From contig JABJAL010000127.1 of the NCBI GenBank assembly GCA_018669005.1, positions 1-35,314 on the forward strand: a stretch of DNA of 35,314 nt, read 5' to 3'. How positions within the stretch are numbered: position 1 is the first letter of the stretch; each line of letters begins with the position of its first letter. Source of the DNA: Nitrospinaceae bacterium (lineage in GTDB: Bacteria; UBA8248). Below are positions 13,849 through 22,465 of this stretch, one piece after another. The translations under genes were made by a program, and so were the position numbers. Below the pieces are notes generated by a model. The model made no database searches. It saw nothing but the letters and a program-made list of their open reading frames with translations, and was not told the DNA's origin.

Positions 13849-16200
13849 TCAGTCTCCTTCGGCGGCATCCCCTTCATCGGGGAATTGCGGAGGGGCCAGG
13901 GGGGCTTCTTCTTTTTTCTCGTCGTCTTTCTCGTCGTCAGCATCGCCTGAATTCTGGGCAGCCTCAACGGCAACTTCTTTGGGGTTTTCGGATTCATCGG
14001 CATTCTCAAGCCCATCCTTACCTACGTCTGGTTTTGCATCGGAGGGTTCAGAGCTTTCCGATGTTTTGGCGATGCTCCCAATTTTGCCTCCCTCACTACT
14101 TGAAGACGCTTTGGTTTCTGGGCGCTCGGGTGTGGGCTCAGTCTGCTCTTGTGTCGCCTCAGCGCTTTCTCTGGTCGTCGTCTTGGTGGGCACCTTGTCG
14201 ATTTCTTTTTTCTTTTCTTGGAGTAATTCTCTGTCGGTGAGCATATCTTCAGGTAGGCCGATGCTCTCCTTGGAGATGCCCCTGCTTTTCTCTTCTTCAG
14301 AGAGGTTGTCATTTAATCCGGTCGCATCGCTCTCCACAGCCGGAGATGAGACAAGAGGGGGCCTGGCGAGGTTTTCATCCGCATTTCGAGATTTTGGGTT
14401 AGCTTGAGGCTTTTTCCGGATGCTGAGAACGCTCTTTTCTCCTTCGTAGGGGGCCGTCTCATCCACTTCTGGAAGAGGAGGTGCCTCCAGGGCCGCTTTG
14501 TCCTCCTCTTTAAGAATTTTTTGGATGGCCTTCTCTAGTTTTTCGTCGGTGATCTTGGGGCTGATGATGTTCGAGGGTCGAGGCGGCCGCTTATCCTTTT
14601 TTGCTTCCTCGTCGAGTATTTGTTGTATGGCTTTTTCCATTTTGACATCGCTGATAGACGACGACTCGTTTTTCGGAAGAGAGGATACAGCGGAGTTCGC
14701 CTGAGTTTCGGAAGATATAATTGCCGTCTTCCGTGGTTCATCGGGGACTTCCGCTGAAGGTGTAACTTCGGCGGACTTTGTGTTATCGACCCGGGCGGTT
14801 TTGGAAATTTTTGTTTTTTGTCCAGATTGCTCTGAAAGCAAAGAATTTTCCCTTTGTCCGCTGAATTGGCTCGAACGAGGAGTGGGGTTTTTAATTTTTT
14901 CGATTTGGACTTCGTTCTCTGACCCAGAAATCGTTTTATCAACGAACTTATCTGCTGGTTCTGTCGTGGGCGAATTTACGGATGCTGGTGCTCCAGAATT
15001 TGTAGCTACCCTCGCTTCTGGTCCCTCGGGAATGGATTTGGCAACTTCGCGATGTTCTTCTCCAGGCTCTGTGGACTTTGCTGGATTTTCTTCCTCAGAA
15101 GGAATCGGTTTCGACTCAGGGGAGTCGGTACTCTTAATTTGAGTAGTTTCATCGTCAGGTTCGGGTCGCTCGTTGTCTGCGAAAAAAAATCCTGTTTGCT
15201 CATCGGTTTCTTCGAGAAATGGAGTGCTCACCTCGGCTTTGGCAACATCTTTGTCAGCATTCTCGGTGGGTGGCTCAGCAGTGGATGATGCTTCCGGCTC
15301 TTGTGCCTCGGAATTAGTAGCTACCCTCGCTTCTGGTCCCTCGGGAATGGATTTGGCAACTTCGCGATGTTCTTCTCCAGGCTCTGTGGACTTTGCGGGA
15401 TTTTCTTCCTCAGAAGGAATCGGTTTCGACTCAGGGGAGTCGGTACTCTTAATTTGAGTAGTTTTATCGTCAGGTTCGGGTCGCTCGTTGTCTGCGAAAA
15501 AAAATCCTGTTTGCTCGTCGGTTTCTTCGAGAAATGGAATGCTCACCTCGGCTTTGGCAACATCTTTGTCAGCATTCTCGGTGGGTGGCTCAGCAGTGGA
15601 TGATGCTTCCGGCTCTTGTACCTCGGAATTTGTAGCTACCTTCGCTTCTGGTCCCTCGGGAATGGATTTGGCAACTTCGCGATGTTCTTCTCCAGGCTCT
15701 GTGGACTTTGCGGGATTTTCTTTTTCTGTAGGGGCTGCCTCGCTGGGAGAAATATCCTCTTTTGTTCGAACCGACTCGGGCGAGGGTACAATTGCATTCG
15801 TGATGACGTAAACAATAAGCCCATCTCGCGCCTGTGCCTTTACGAGGCTCGCATCCTTCGTTATCCATATGGGCCTGTTTTCTACCGTCTCAATGTCGGA
15901 ATGTGTTCCCTTGATAAGGGTTTTGAGAGACATGTGGAGCAAATCCTGGCGATTGCACTTGTATTCGAGGGTTTTTCCCTTGATGGCGACTCCAACATCC
16001 TCGCTAGAGATTTCTCCTAAAGTATAGCTTCTGATGAGCCCGACGATTTCCCTGGCGCCTTTTTCCTCTAAACAGAAGAAAGTGTAGCTGTCGCGTCGGA
16101 CCTCACCGTGCACGTAACGTTGAAAATCGAGGTTGCGTGCCAGACTCGTCGACGGAAGCACGAGAACAAAGGCCACTGTTGCCAGCAGGGCGCGAATCAT
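13849..16200 (-). CDS. secreted, low-complexity Glu/Ser/Pro-rich protein with 105-residue tandem repeats
   Basis: This 783-residue protein is not recognised. An N-terminal signal peptide (MIRALLATVAFVLVLPSTSLA) precedes a globular domain of about 110 residues with two Cys (in 'FFCLEEKG' and 'YKCNRQDLL'). The rest is acidic and disordered. It includes two full and one partial copy of a 105-residue repeat, then two copies of a short helix motif ('KMEKAIQQILDEEAKK' and 'KLEKAIQKILKEEDKA'), and an Asp/Glu-rich tail. The start at 16200 is chosen because its ATG overlaps the DUF362 stop in ATGA and begins the signal peptide; a longer frame to 16254 is unlikely. It may be a periplasmic or cell-surface tether. 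Confidence 0.82.
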   Translation of the reverse strand: MIRALLATVAFVLVLPSTSLARNLDFQRYVHGEVRRDSYTFFCLEEKGAREIVGLIRSYTLGEISSEDVGVAIKGKTLEYKCNRQDLLHMSLKTLIKGTHSDIETVENRPIWITKDASLVKAQARDGLIVYVITNAIVPSPESVRTKEDISPSEAAPTEKENPAKSTEPGEEHREVAKSIPEGPEAKVATNSEVQEPEASSTAEPPTENADKDVAKAEVSIPFLEETDEQTGFFFADNERPEPDDKTTQIKSTDSPESKPIPSEEENPAKSTEPGEEHREVAKSIPEGPEARVATNSEAQEPEASSTAEPPTENADKDVAKAEVSTPFLEETDEQTGFFFADNERPEPDDETTQIKSTDSPESKPIPSEEENPAKSTEPGEEHREVAKSIPEGPEARVATNSGAPASVNSPTTEPADKFVDKTISGSENEVQIEKIKNPTPRSSQFSGQRENSLLSEQSGQKTKISKTARVDNTKSAEVTPSAEVPDEPRKTAIISSETQANSAVSSLPKNESSSISDVKMEKAIQQILDEEAKKDKRPPRPSNIISPKITDEKLEKAIQKILKEEDKAALEAPPLPEVDETAPYEGEKSVLSIRKKPQANPKSRNADENLARPPLVSSPAVESDATGLNDNLSEEEKSRGISKESIGLPEDMLTDRELLQEKKKEIDKVPTKTTTRESAEATQEQTEPTPERPETKASSSSEGGKIGSIAKTSESSEPSDAKPDVGKDGLENADESENPKEVAVEAAQNSGDADDEKDDEKKEEAPLAPPQFPDEGDAAEGD
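14998..15720 (-). repeat. 315-bp in-frame tandem repeat (2.3 copies)
   Basis: The same stretch (encoding ENPAKSTEPGEEHR through SPESKPIPSEE) occurs twice in full and once in part, with periods of exactly 315 bases between equivalent points (15631, 15316 and 15001). Copies differ at only a few bases, indicating recent expansion. Confidence 0.92.
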
Positions 16201-17195
16201 TTCAAAGGCCCTCGGGACACACGATGGGTGGGTTCGTTCACTCGGATGAGCCACTGTTGTTTGAAAGTGCTTTTGACGACACGGGGAAGGCTGAAACCCA
16301 CAGGGATCATCCTGGGCTCTACTAGAGGAGTGGTGAGGCGAGCCTCGCTGATGGGGAGCCCAACGATCTCTATTTTATCGAGGTTGGTTTCCCCCCAGCC
16401 TATTGTATCGGCCGCTGCGAGCGTCCGCATTCGCTCGGGGGCGAGGCCGGCCACATCTACGGCCACACGGTCCAGGGCGACTGGATCGGCGCTGGCCATC
16501 AGAAGGCCCATTCGCCGGGGGGTGCCTGCACTGGGACCCTGTCCCTCCATGGCGAATATCGCGTCCATGATGGAGAGTCGGGGGGCGATGAGGCGAGCCG
16601 TCTCTGCGATCATAAGCGGAAAATAGTCTTTGTAGTTTCCAGCCTTGAAGTGCCACCAAGCCTTCCGCTTTCCTGCCACGCAGCCGAACATGTTTTTCAC
16701 TGCACCGGTCATGTACATCTGGCAATGAGTTTTAAGCTTGGGGAGGTTGATGATGGCCTCGGCTTGTACCACTTCGCGGGCGATGTGGAGGTGCTCAAAG
16801 ACATTGCCGCCGGGGTTCGCCACTTTCACTCCGCGTGTGAAGGGGGAGGGCGCGGCGCCCACATCTTCACAGACGGCGGCCAATCCTGCTCCCTGCATGG
16901 CGCTTTGGAAACTTCCCCAGGCGGGGCTGTCGCCGACGGAGATGGAAGAAACGGGCCTTGCTCTCTTGATGGCGCGTATCGTGGCGCGCAGGACTTCGGG
17001 GTGGGTCGTGACGGCTTTCCCGGGGGCTGCCCCCTTAAGCAAGTTGGGTTTAAGTAGGATGTTTTTTTCCAGCGGGAAATTTTTTTCTGCGCCGCCCAGC
17101 AATTCGATCAGGTGGTCGAGGGCCTCTACGACTCGAGGTGGATCGTAGTTGGCGCACCTTATTATCGCGACGCGGCTCAACCCTTCCTCTCTCAT
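16197..17195 (-). CDS. DUF362-domain protein
   Basis: This 332-residue protein has the DUF362 signature: 'FPLEKNILLKPNLLKGAAPGKAVTTHPEVLRA', 'ISVGDSPAWG', 'AIINLPKLKTHCQMYMTGAVKNMFGC', 'KAWWHF' and 'MEGQGPSAGTPRRMGLLMASADPVALDRV'. Family members often carry a C-terminal ferredoxin domain; this one has none, and the cysteines seen are scattered. Function is unproven; metal or sulfur-redox roles have been suggested for relatives. The start at 17195 is set by GGAGG in the 13-base gap after the coiled-coil gene. Its stop overlaps the start of the secreted repeat protein. A longer open frame to 17294 lies inside the upstream gene and is rejected. Confidence 0.9.
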   Translation of the reverse strand: MREEGLSRVAIIRCANYDPPRVVEALDHLIELLGGAEKNFPLEKNILLKPNLLKGAAPGKAVTTHPEVLRATIRAIKRARPVSSISVGDSPAWGSFQSAMQGAGLAAVCEDVGAAPSPFTRGVKVANPGGNVFEHLHIAREVVQAEAIINLPKLKTHCQMYMTGAVKNMFGCVAGKRKAWWHFKAGNYKDYFPLMIAETARLIAPRLSIMDAIFAMEGQGPSAGTPRRMGLLMASADPVALDRVAVDVAGLAPERMRTLAAADTIGWGETNLDKIEIVGLPISEARLTTPLVEPRMIPVGFSLPRVVKSTFKQQWLIRVNEPTHRVSRGPLK

Positions 17196-17208
17196 CGCTG
17201 CCTCCGCC

Positions 17209-17535
17209 TCAGCCTTTTTTGATGGCCTCGATCTTTTCGTCACGCTCATTCTCGAGGGTCTCGCGAGCCTCAAGATGCTTCTGCCGCGCCTCATCGAGTG
17301 GCACTTGCGCCTCGGGAGGGATTTGCGAAAGAGCGGCCTCTAGCGGCACCCCGCCGGTGAGCTTCATCATTTCTTGCTGAAAGAGGACTTCGCGCTCGGC
17401 GATTTTTCCGGTGTAAACTTTCTTGGTCTCTTCAATCTCTTTACGTTGCGCGGAGGAGAGTTTTTTCAGCTCCTCGCGTGCCTCTTCACCGATGGTCGAG
17501 GTCTTCTCCATCGCGATTTCAAGTGCGCTTTTCAT
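17209..17535 (-). CDS. small coiled-coil protein
   Basis: This 108-residue protein is not recognised. It is almost all charged helix, with heptad-like Leu/Ile/Met spacing at about residues 10-50 and 75-105, interrupted by a Gly/Pro hinge (GGVPLEAALSQIPPEAQVP). It has no membrane span or signal peptide. The start at 17535 has AGAGGA about 8 bases upstream. It is the first gene of the three-gene minus-strand unit with the DUF362 and repeat proteins. Confidence 0.77.
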   Translation of the reverse strand: MKSALEIAMEKTSTIGEEAREELKKLSSAQRKEIEETKKVYTGKIAEREVLFQQEMMKLTGGVPLEAALSQIPPEAQVPLDEARQKHLEARETLENERDEKIEAIKKG

Positions 17536-17848
17536 GGTTTTTATCCTCTTTCTTATCAATGTCTTGTCAATCCGCCGGGTCGAGCGCGCGGCGGGTTTAT
17601 AATCTTCCGCTCAAAGGATTCTATGGGCGCTCCGTGGGAGGGTCAATACGCGCTGAACTCTGGTGAGGCCTCGAAGTTCGCGCACACACCTCTATTGTTG
17701 TCTTGTTCTCTGCCGCGTCCCCGATGACGGTTATTTTCCTGTATAAAGATAGGTGCTTCGCCCGCAAACGCTACCAGACAATTCTTTTAGGTTACGCATA
17801 GTCCGTCGTAGGCCGTGGGCCCGCAGCCTTATAGGCCTGGAGGACGCT

Positions 17849-17932
17849 ATGAAAGATCCCCTCTTGAGAGATGTCTTTGAGGCCGCTGAGCAATTGAATC
17901 CTATCGTCTCTGGTGGTGCCCCTAAGCCATGA
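17849..17932 (+). CDS. 27-codon ORF coupled to priA
   Basis: GGAGG seven bases before an ATG opens a 27-residue frame, MKDPLLRDVFEAAEQLNPIV then SGGAPKP, whose TGA overlaps the priA ATG as ATGA. The good ribosome site lies here rather than before priA, so priA is probably translated by re-initiation from it. Whether the peptide has a function of its own is unknown. Confidence 0.6.
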   Translation: MKDPLLRDVFEAAEQLNPIVSGGAPKP

Positions 17933-20538
17933 GTGAAGCAAAAGCTAAACCTGCACGAACGTATCGCCTCAATCCCCGCGAGGCTGATTCCGATCAAAGG
18001 AAAGCTGCTGGCCCCTTATCGGTTGAGGTGGCGCTGAACGTCCCCCGCCTGGGGGCTCTGACCTACCGGGTGCCGGACGAGTTGGCGGATAAACTCATTC
18101 CTGGCATGCGCGTTATGGTTCCACTGGGTCGGCGGCGGATGACGGGCTACGTCGCATCGCCGCCCGCACCCCTTCTGCCGGACGGCCCGGATAATTTAAA
18201 GGATGTAATTCGGGCGCTCGACGAGGAGCCCGCCCTGACCGAGGAGCTCATTGGCCTCACCCGTTGGGTGGCGGATTACTACTGCTGCGGCTGGGGAGAG
18301 GCCATTCGGGCGGCGTTGCCCGGCGTGGGTGAGCGGAAAAGTGTCGAGCGGGTTCGCCTCACGGACTCTGGGAGGCGCGAGGCGGCGCTTGAGGCGGCGG
18401 GGCTCGGGCTCCCTGGCATGGGTGGTGAGAAAGACGCCCCTCTCCGGGCGCGGGTGCTGAACACCTTGAAGGCCCGGCCCATGAAGCTGGACGCGCTGGC
18501 AAAGGGTGCCGGGCGCGGGGCGAGGCAGGAGGCCGAGCGGCTAATAGAGGCGGGGCTGATCGAGAAAGTCTCGCTTGATGAGGGTGGCGGGGCCCCTGTG
18601 TTGGTGCGCTATGTGCGGTTGGTGGCGGTGCCTGATGCCGAGGCGAGAGAATATCTCGATCGCCGGGCTCCCAAACAGGCGAAAGCCTTGAAAGTCATTG
18701 ATAATGCTGATGATAAACGATTGATGCTCCGCGAGCTAGAGCGCCTCGTCCCGGGCACGCGGGCCGCCTGCTCGGCGATGGAGAAAAAGGGGTGGCTCGC
18801 ATTTGAGGACGCCCCCCCGCCTGCCGATGAAGACACAGCCCCTGAAAGCCCCCACACCGCGCCCCCGGTCGAGCTCACAGATGCCCAGCGGGAGGCTTTT
18901 GACGCCGTGGCAGAGGACTTACGGGGTGGCGCCTACTCCGTCACCCTCCTTCATGGCGTCACCGGAAGCGGCAAGACCGAGGTTTACATGCGCCTTGCCG
19001 CCGAGGCCCTTGCTCAAGGAAAAGGCGCGCTCGTTCTCGTTCCTGAAATTGGCCTCACCCCCCAGCTTTTAGGGCGCTTTCGCTCGCGCTTTGGAGACAA
19101 GGTGGCCTGCCTCCACAGCGCATATCCAGAGAAAAAACGCGCCGCCGAGTGGCGAAGGGTTCGTGGCGGTGAGGCCCCGATTGTCCTCGGCACGCGCTCT
19201 GCCGTTTATGCACCCCTCCCCAACATTGGGCTCATCACCATCGACGAGGAGCACGACGCTTCCTATAAACAAGAAGACGCCCCGCGCTACAACGCCCGAG
19301 ACACCGCCATCGTCCGCGCAAAGCGGGCCGGGGTGCCCATCGTCCTGGGCTCGGCCACGCCGTCCCTTGAAAGCTACACCCGGGCCAAGGCCGGGAGCTA
19401 CCGCCTACTTGAGCTTCCCTCCCGGCCCGGCGGGAAACCGCTGCCCGAGGTCACGCTCGTTGACCTAAGGCGCGAGCAGGGAGGCGAGCACAAAACCCCG
19501 CCCCTTCTTTCCGCCGAGCTTGCCGCCGCAATCCAAGACCGGCTGGCGCGGGGCGAGCAGGCCCTTTTATTTTTAAACCGCCGGGGATTTTCCTCGGTCA
19601 TCCTTTGCCGAGATTGCGGGGCCTCGGCCCAGTGCCAGAACTGCTCGGTCCCGATGACATTTCATTTAAACGCAAGGAGTGGGGCGGGCCGCCTTCAGTG
19701 TCACCTGTGCGATCTCTCGATGCCGCCGCCCAACGAGTGCCCCGCCTGCGGGAGCGCGCGGGTCGCCTATTTTGGCCTCGGCACCGAACGGGTAGAGGAG
19801 GCCGTAAAAGCGCGTTTCCCAAAGGCCCGCGTTCGCCGGATGGATCGCGACACCGTCACTCGCGCTGGGGCATATGACGAAATTCTGGGCGCCGTGCGGC
19901 GCGGCGAGGTGGATATTCTTATCGGCACGCAGATGGTCGCAAAGGGCCACGATTTTCCGCGCATGACGCTGGTGGGCGTCGTGCTCGCCGACGTGGGGCT
20001 TCACCTTCCCGACTTTAGAGCTGGCGAGCGCACCTTTCAGCTCTTAACCCAGGTTGCGGGCCGCGCCGGGCGCGCCGATCTTCCGGGCGAGGTCATTGTC
20101 CAAACCTTTCGGCCCGAGCACTACGCCGTCACCTGCGCCAAGGGCCACGACTACGCCGCTTTTTATGAGATGGAATCAAAGTTTAGACAAGAGACCGGCT
20201 ATCCCCCCTACCGAAGGCTGGCGCGGCTTCGCTTTGAGGCGCGCAACCCCGATGCGGCGGCTGCCGCTGGCGCCTGGGTGCGAAATTTTATGGAGAAAAA
20301 CGGGGCTAAACCCGCCGCAAGCAGAGATGGCGCAAGCGCCGGGCTCACCTTCCTAGGGCCGGCCCCTGCCATGCTCGCCCGCGTGCGCGGAATCTATCGC
20401 CACCACATGCTAGTAAAATCCACCACCGCCAAACGCCTCGGCGAAATCCTCCACGCCCTCGATGACGCCTTCCACAGCCAGAAAAATTTCGGCACCGTGC
20501 ACCTGATTATTGATGTTAATCCGCAGAGTTTGTTGTAG
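17929..20538 (+). CDS. priA: primosomal protein N' (replication restart helicase PriA)
   Basis: PriA recognises stalled replication forks and reloads the replisome. The 869-residue protein has the N-terminal DNA-binding domain ('VEVALNVPRLGALTYRVP', 'GMRVMVPLGRRRMTGYV') and Walker A GVTGSGKTEVY near residue 346. The DEEH box is in 'LITIDEEHDASYKQED', and 'PIVLGSATPSLES' is motif III. The zinc cluster is 'CRDCGASAQCQNC' plus 'CHLCD' and 'CPACG', followed by the helicase motifs 'YFGLGTERVEEAV', 'IGTQMVAKGHDFP' and 'QVAGRAGR'. The 'ILIGTQM' to 'GRAGR' order is that of a full-length PriA; the length is slightly above the E. coli protein. It has poor own ribosome binding and overlaps a coupled upstream ORF by 4 bases. 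Confidence 0.97.
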   Translation: MSEAKAKPARTYRLNPREADSDQRKAAGPLSVEVALNVPRLGALTYRVPDELADKLIPGMRVMVPLGRRRMTGYVASPPAPLLPDGPDNLKDVIRALDEEPALTEELIGLTRWVADYYCCGWGEAIRAALPGVGERKSVERVRLTDSGRREAALEAAGLGLPGMGGEKDAPLRARVLNTLKARPMKLDALAKGAGRGARQEAERLIEAGLIEKVSLDEGGGAPVLVRYVRLVAVPDAEAREYLDRRAPKQAKALKVIDNADDKRLMLRELERLVPGTRAACSAMEKKGWLAFEDAPPPADEDTAPESPHTAPPVELTDAQREAFDAVAEDLRGGAYSVTLLHGVTGSGKTEVYMRLAAEALAQGKGALVLVPEIGLTPQLLGRFRSRFGDKVACLHSAYPEKKRAAEWRRVRGGEAPIVLGTRSAVYAPLPNIGLITIDEEHDASYKQEDAPRYNARDTAIVRAKRAGVPIVLGSATPSLESYTRAKAGSYRLLELPSRPGGKPLPEVTLVDLRREQGGEHKTPPLLSAELAAAIQDRLARGEQALLFLNRRGFSSVILCRDCGASAQCQNCSVPMTFHLNARSGAGRLQCHLCDLSMPPPNECPACGSARVAYFGLGTERVEEAVKARFPKARVRRMDRDTVTRAGAYDEILGAVRRGEVDILIGTQMVAKGHDFPRMTLVGVVLADVGLHLPDFRAGERTFQLLTQVAGRAGRADLPGEVIVQTFRPEHYAVTCAKGHDYAAFYEMESKFRQETGYPPYRRLARLRFEARNPDAAAAAGAWVRNFMEKNGAKPAASRDGASAGLTFLGPAPAMLARVRGIYRHHMLVKSTTAKRLGEILHALDDAFHSQKNFGTVHLIIDVNPQSLL

Positions 20539-20577
20539 GGTTTTGGTCGTTCTGTCGTAGTAGATTTTTATCCGCTC

Positions 20578-21174
20578 TTAATGCATAGCATGGTTGTTGA
20601 TTTTTTCACGATGAAGAAATTCGCATATTCTTTTAATTGCTTCTAGTCGCTTGTCGTCATTCATTGACTTTAACTTTTCAAGTGACATCCCCGAAGAAAA
20701 AATCCTTTCATATATTTCACCAACAGTTTCTAGGTAAAGAAAAAAACTAGGAGCTATCTTGTTTACTATTAATGGTTCTAGTTCCCCTGTTTTTACATCA
20801 AATTCCCATGAATACTTAGATAGCAAGGAAAAAAGTTTTTCGGCGAAATCTTTTGATTTCCCATCGTATAATGTTAAATGGCCTACGCCATCTGGGAAGT
20901 CGGGTTTCCTCCATACTTCATTCATTCCAGGGAATGAACAGTTTAAGTAAATTGTATTTTGATTATTTGAAATAAATGAGCCTACCTTTGCAATTGAAAT
21001 ATGACTTGCTTTAAAAGATCTCCAGTTTCTTTTTTTGTCTGGAATACATTTGTACGGACCTCTTACCGTAAGATGTACACGGCTCGCAGTCTTAGGGTTG
21101 CAAATAATTTTAATAAGATCCAAGTAGGGGGCTACAAAATCGTCTTCAATATATAAAACATAGAATATGTTCAT
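20578..21174 (-). CDS. 2H phosphoesterase-like protein (LigT/2'-5' RNA ligase fold)
   Basis: This 198-residue protein has two H-x-T motifs, HLTVRGPY at residues 34-41 and HLTLYDG at 99-105, spaced as in the 2H phosphoesterase superfamily. That superfamily cleaves or forms 2',5'- and cyclic phosphodiester bonds in RNA or nucleotides. It starts one base after the stop of the nucleotidyltransferase reading frame (TGA-A-ATG), so the genes form an operon. The DNA is AT-rich against its GC-rich surroundings, indicating acquisition by transfer. A fold such as a tRNA-repair or anti-defence phosphodiesterase is possible; the substrate is unknown. Confidence 0.8.
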   Translation of the reverse strand: MNIFYVLYIEDDFVAPYLDLIKIICNPKTASRVHLTVRGPYKCIPDKKRNWRSFKASHISIAKVGSFISNNQNTIYLNCSFPGMNEVWRKPDFPDGVGHLTLYDGKSKDFAEKLFSLLSKYSWEFDVKTGELEPLIVNKIAPSFFLYLETVGEIYERIFSSGMSLEKLKSMNDDKRLEAIKRICEFLHREKINNHAMH

Positions 21175-21175
21175 T

Positions 21176-22159
21176 TCATACCACCAAAAATCGCATATAT
21201 CCAAATTCTTTGTCTGACAATTTCAATAATTCGTAAATTGAGTCGCCGTATTCATTGGCTTTCTTAAATGCTGAAGAGCATTTGACTTTGTCGCTAATAT
21301 AATCATGAAGTTCGGCTTCGGTAAGGCCAGTCATTCCGATAAACCATAAGTACTGCTCTAGAATTTTATCTATGGCTTCGCTTGCTTCGGGTAGTCGACT
21401 GGGGATTTCTTCGAGGCGTTCGCGCGGCGATTTTTTTACCAATTCCAATACTATTTCTTGGGTCACAGGTTCCTTGAAGCATGACAGACTTGCCACAGTC
21501 GCGAAACAAGTTGTCATTCGGCTGAATTATAATTTGAAATTCTTAACTTTTTGTTTGATCCTTTGACTTTGGTCTTCGGTGGGCTGATTTCTTTTGTGTT
21601 CATAATTCAGACAAAGAGTTTTCCAGAATCGTAATATATCGTTAACTAGAAATGTTGGGCGAAATGAATCTGGGTGATGTGGGTAGTCACGAAAATAAGA
21701 ACTAACTATTTCTTTAATTATCGAATTGTAACTTTCGTTGCCATATACTGGATAACTTTCAAGCAACATTAACATTCGACTAGTGAAGTGGTTTAGATAA
21801 TCATCATCGCTACCACCAAGACTATCAATCATTTCTTTAGAAAATGAAATTTTGAGATATTTTCCATCATTTGAAAATTTAGGAAAATCCATATGATCCA
21901 CAACCTCGACTATTATAGCGAACATTCGGATTGTATCAATGTTTGCTTCTTTTAAATCATCCGGCTTACCGTTAATCAAAAAGAATAGATCGATATCTGA
22001 ATATTCACTGGCTTCAAATCGAGCAAATGAACCTGCTGTATATATTGTTATGTTATCAAAAATCTCAATTTCGGGGATTGATGCCAAATTATTTTTTAAT
22101 TTTTCAAGGCGATTTTTGGAATACTCAGAACGGATTGAAATTAACTTTGAGGATGACAT
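21176..22159 (-). pseudogene. nucleotidyltransferase-fold gene interrupted by one in-frame ochre stop
   Basis: The frame from 22159 reads a pol-beta-type nucleotidyltransferase: 'TAGSFARFEASEYSDIDLFF' gives G43-S44 and D55/D57, with a third acidic position likely at E85 or D88. After 'KQKVKNFKL' a TAA (21529-21527) interrupts. The same frame then continues at once as FSR-MTTCFATVASLSCF and runs 114 more residues to 21176. Nothing is frameshifted: one base change (for example AAA to TAA) would give a single protein of about 327 residues. It could be a natural nonsense mutation, two separately started proteins (ATG at 21517 is available but has no clear ribosome site), or an assembly error. Such enzymes transfer nucleotides to small molecules, RNA or proteins. 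Confidence 0.68.
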
Positions 22160-22331
22160 TTAATGGAGCCTTCCTTCTATTGATTTAGCGATAATCCTAA
22201 ACCTGAGCACCTTAAGTTTAACAGAAAACACATAATAAATAACTATTTCCCGTTGAACTTGCAGGTAGAAGGGATCTTACCCGATATTGAGTTTAAATTT
22301 TCTATTCGTTGGTCTGACGATATCATTAGTT

Positions 22332-22394
22332 TGCAATGCTCGCCTCCCCCAGTCAATGTAAATTATTGAAATTTACATTGGGGAGCCCATTGCA
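22332..22394. repeat. 63-bp imperfect palindrome with an 11-bp perfect core
   Basis: CAATGTAAATT (22354-22364) pairs perfectly with AATTTACATTG (22370-22380) around a 5-base loop. Outside it, CCCC/GGGG and TGCAATG (22332-22338)/CATTGCA (22388-22394) also pair, with small internal loops. It lies in the 306-bp gene-free stretch 22160-22465 between the AT-rich insert and the DHH gene. It could be a bidirectional terminator, a MITE-like element or the edge of the insert. Confidence 0.7.
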
Positions 22395-22465
22395 GCATAA
22401 TAACGAATAGTAGTTCGATGGTTTTATGAATATTATTTATTGAATGTGGGTTGAGAGTTTTGAAT

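Noticed and set aside
14998-15720. CRISPR-like array
   Set aside because: The 315-base repeats are contiguous, coding and in frame, with no spacers.
16201-16254. N-terminal extension of the secreted repeat protein
   Set aside because: The ATG at 16200 overlaps the upstream stop in ATGA and begins a signal peptide; the extension would bury it.
17196-17294. N-terminal extension of the DUF362 protein
   Set aside because: It lies inside the coiled-coil gene in another frame, and GGAGG precedes the ATG at 17195.
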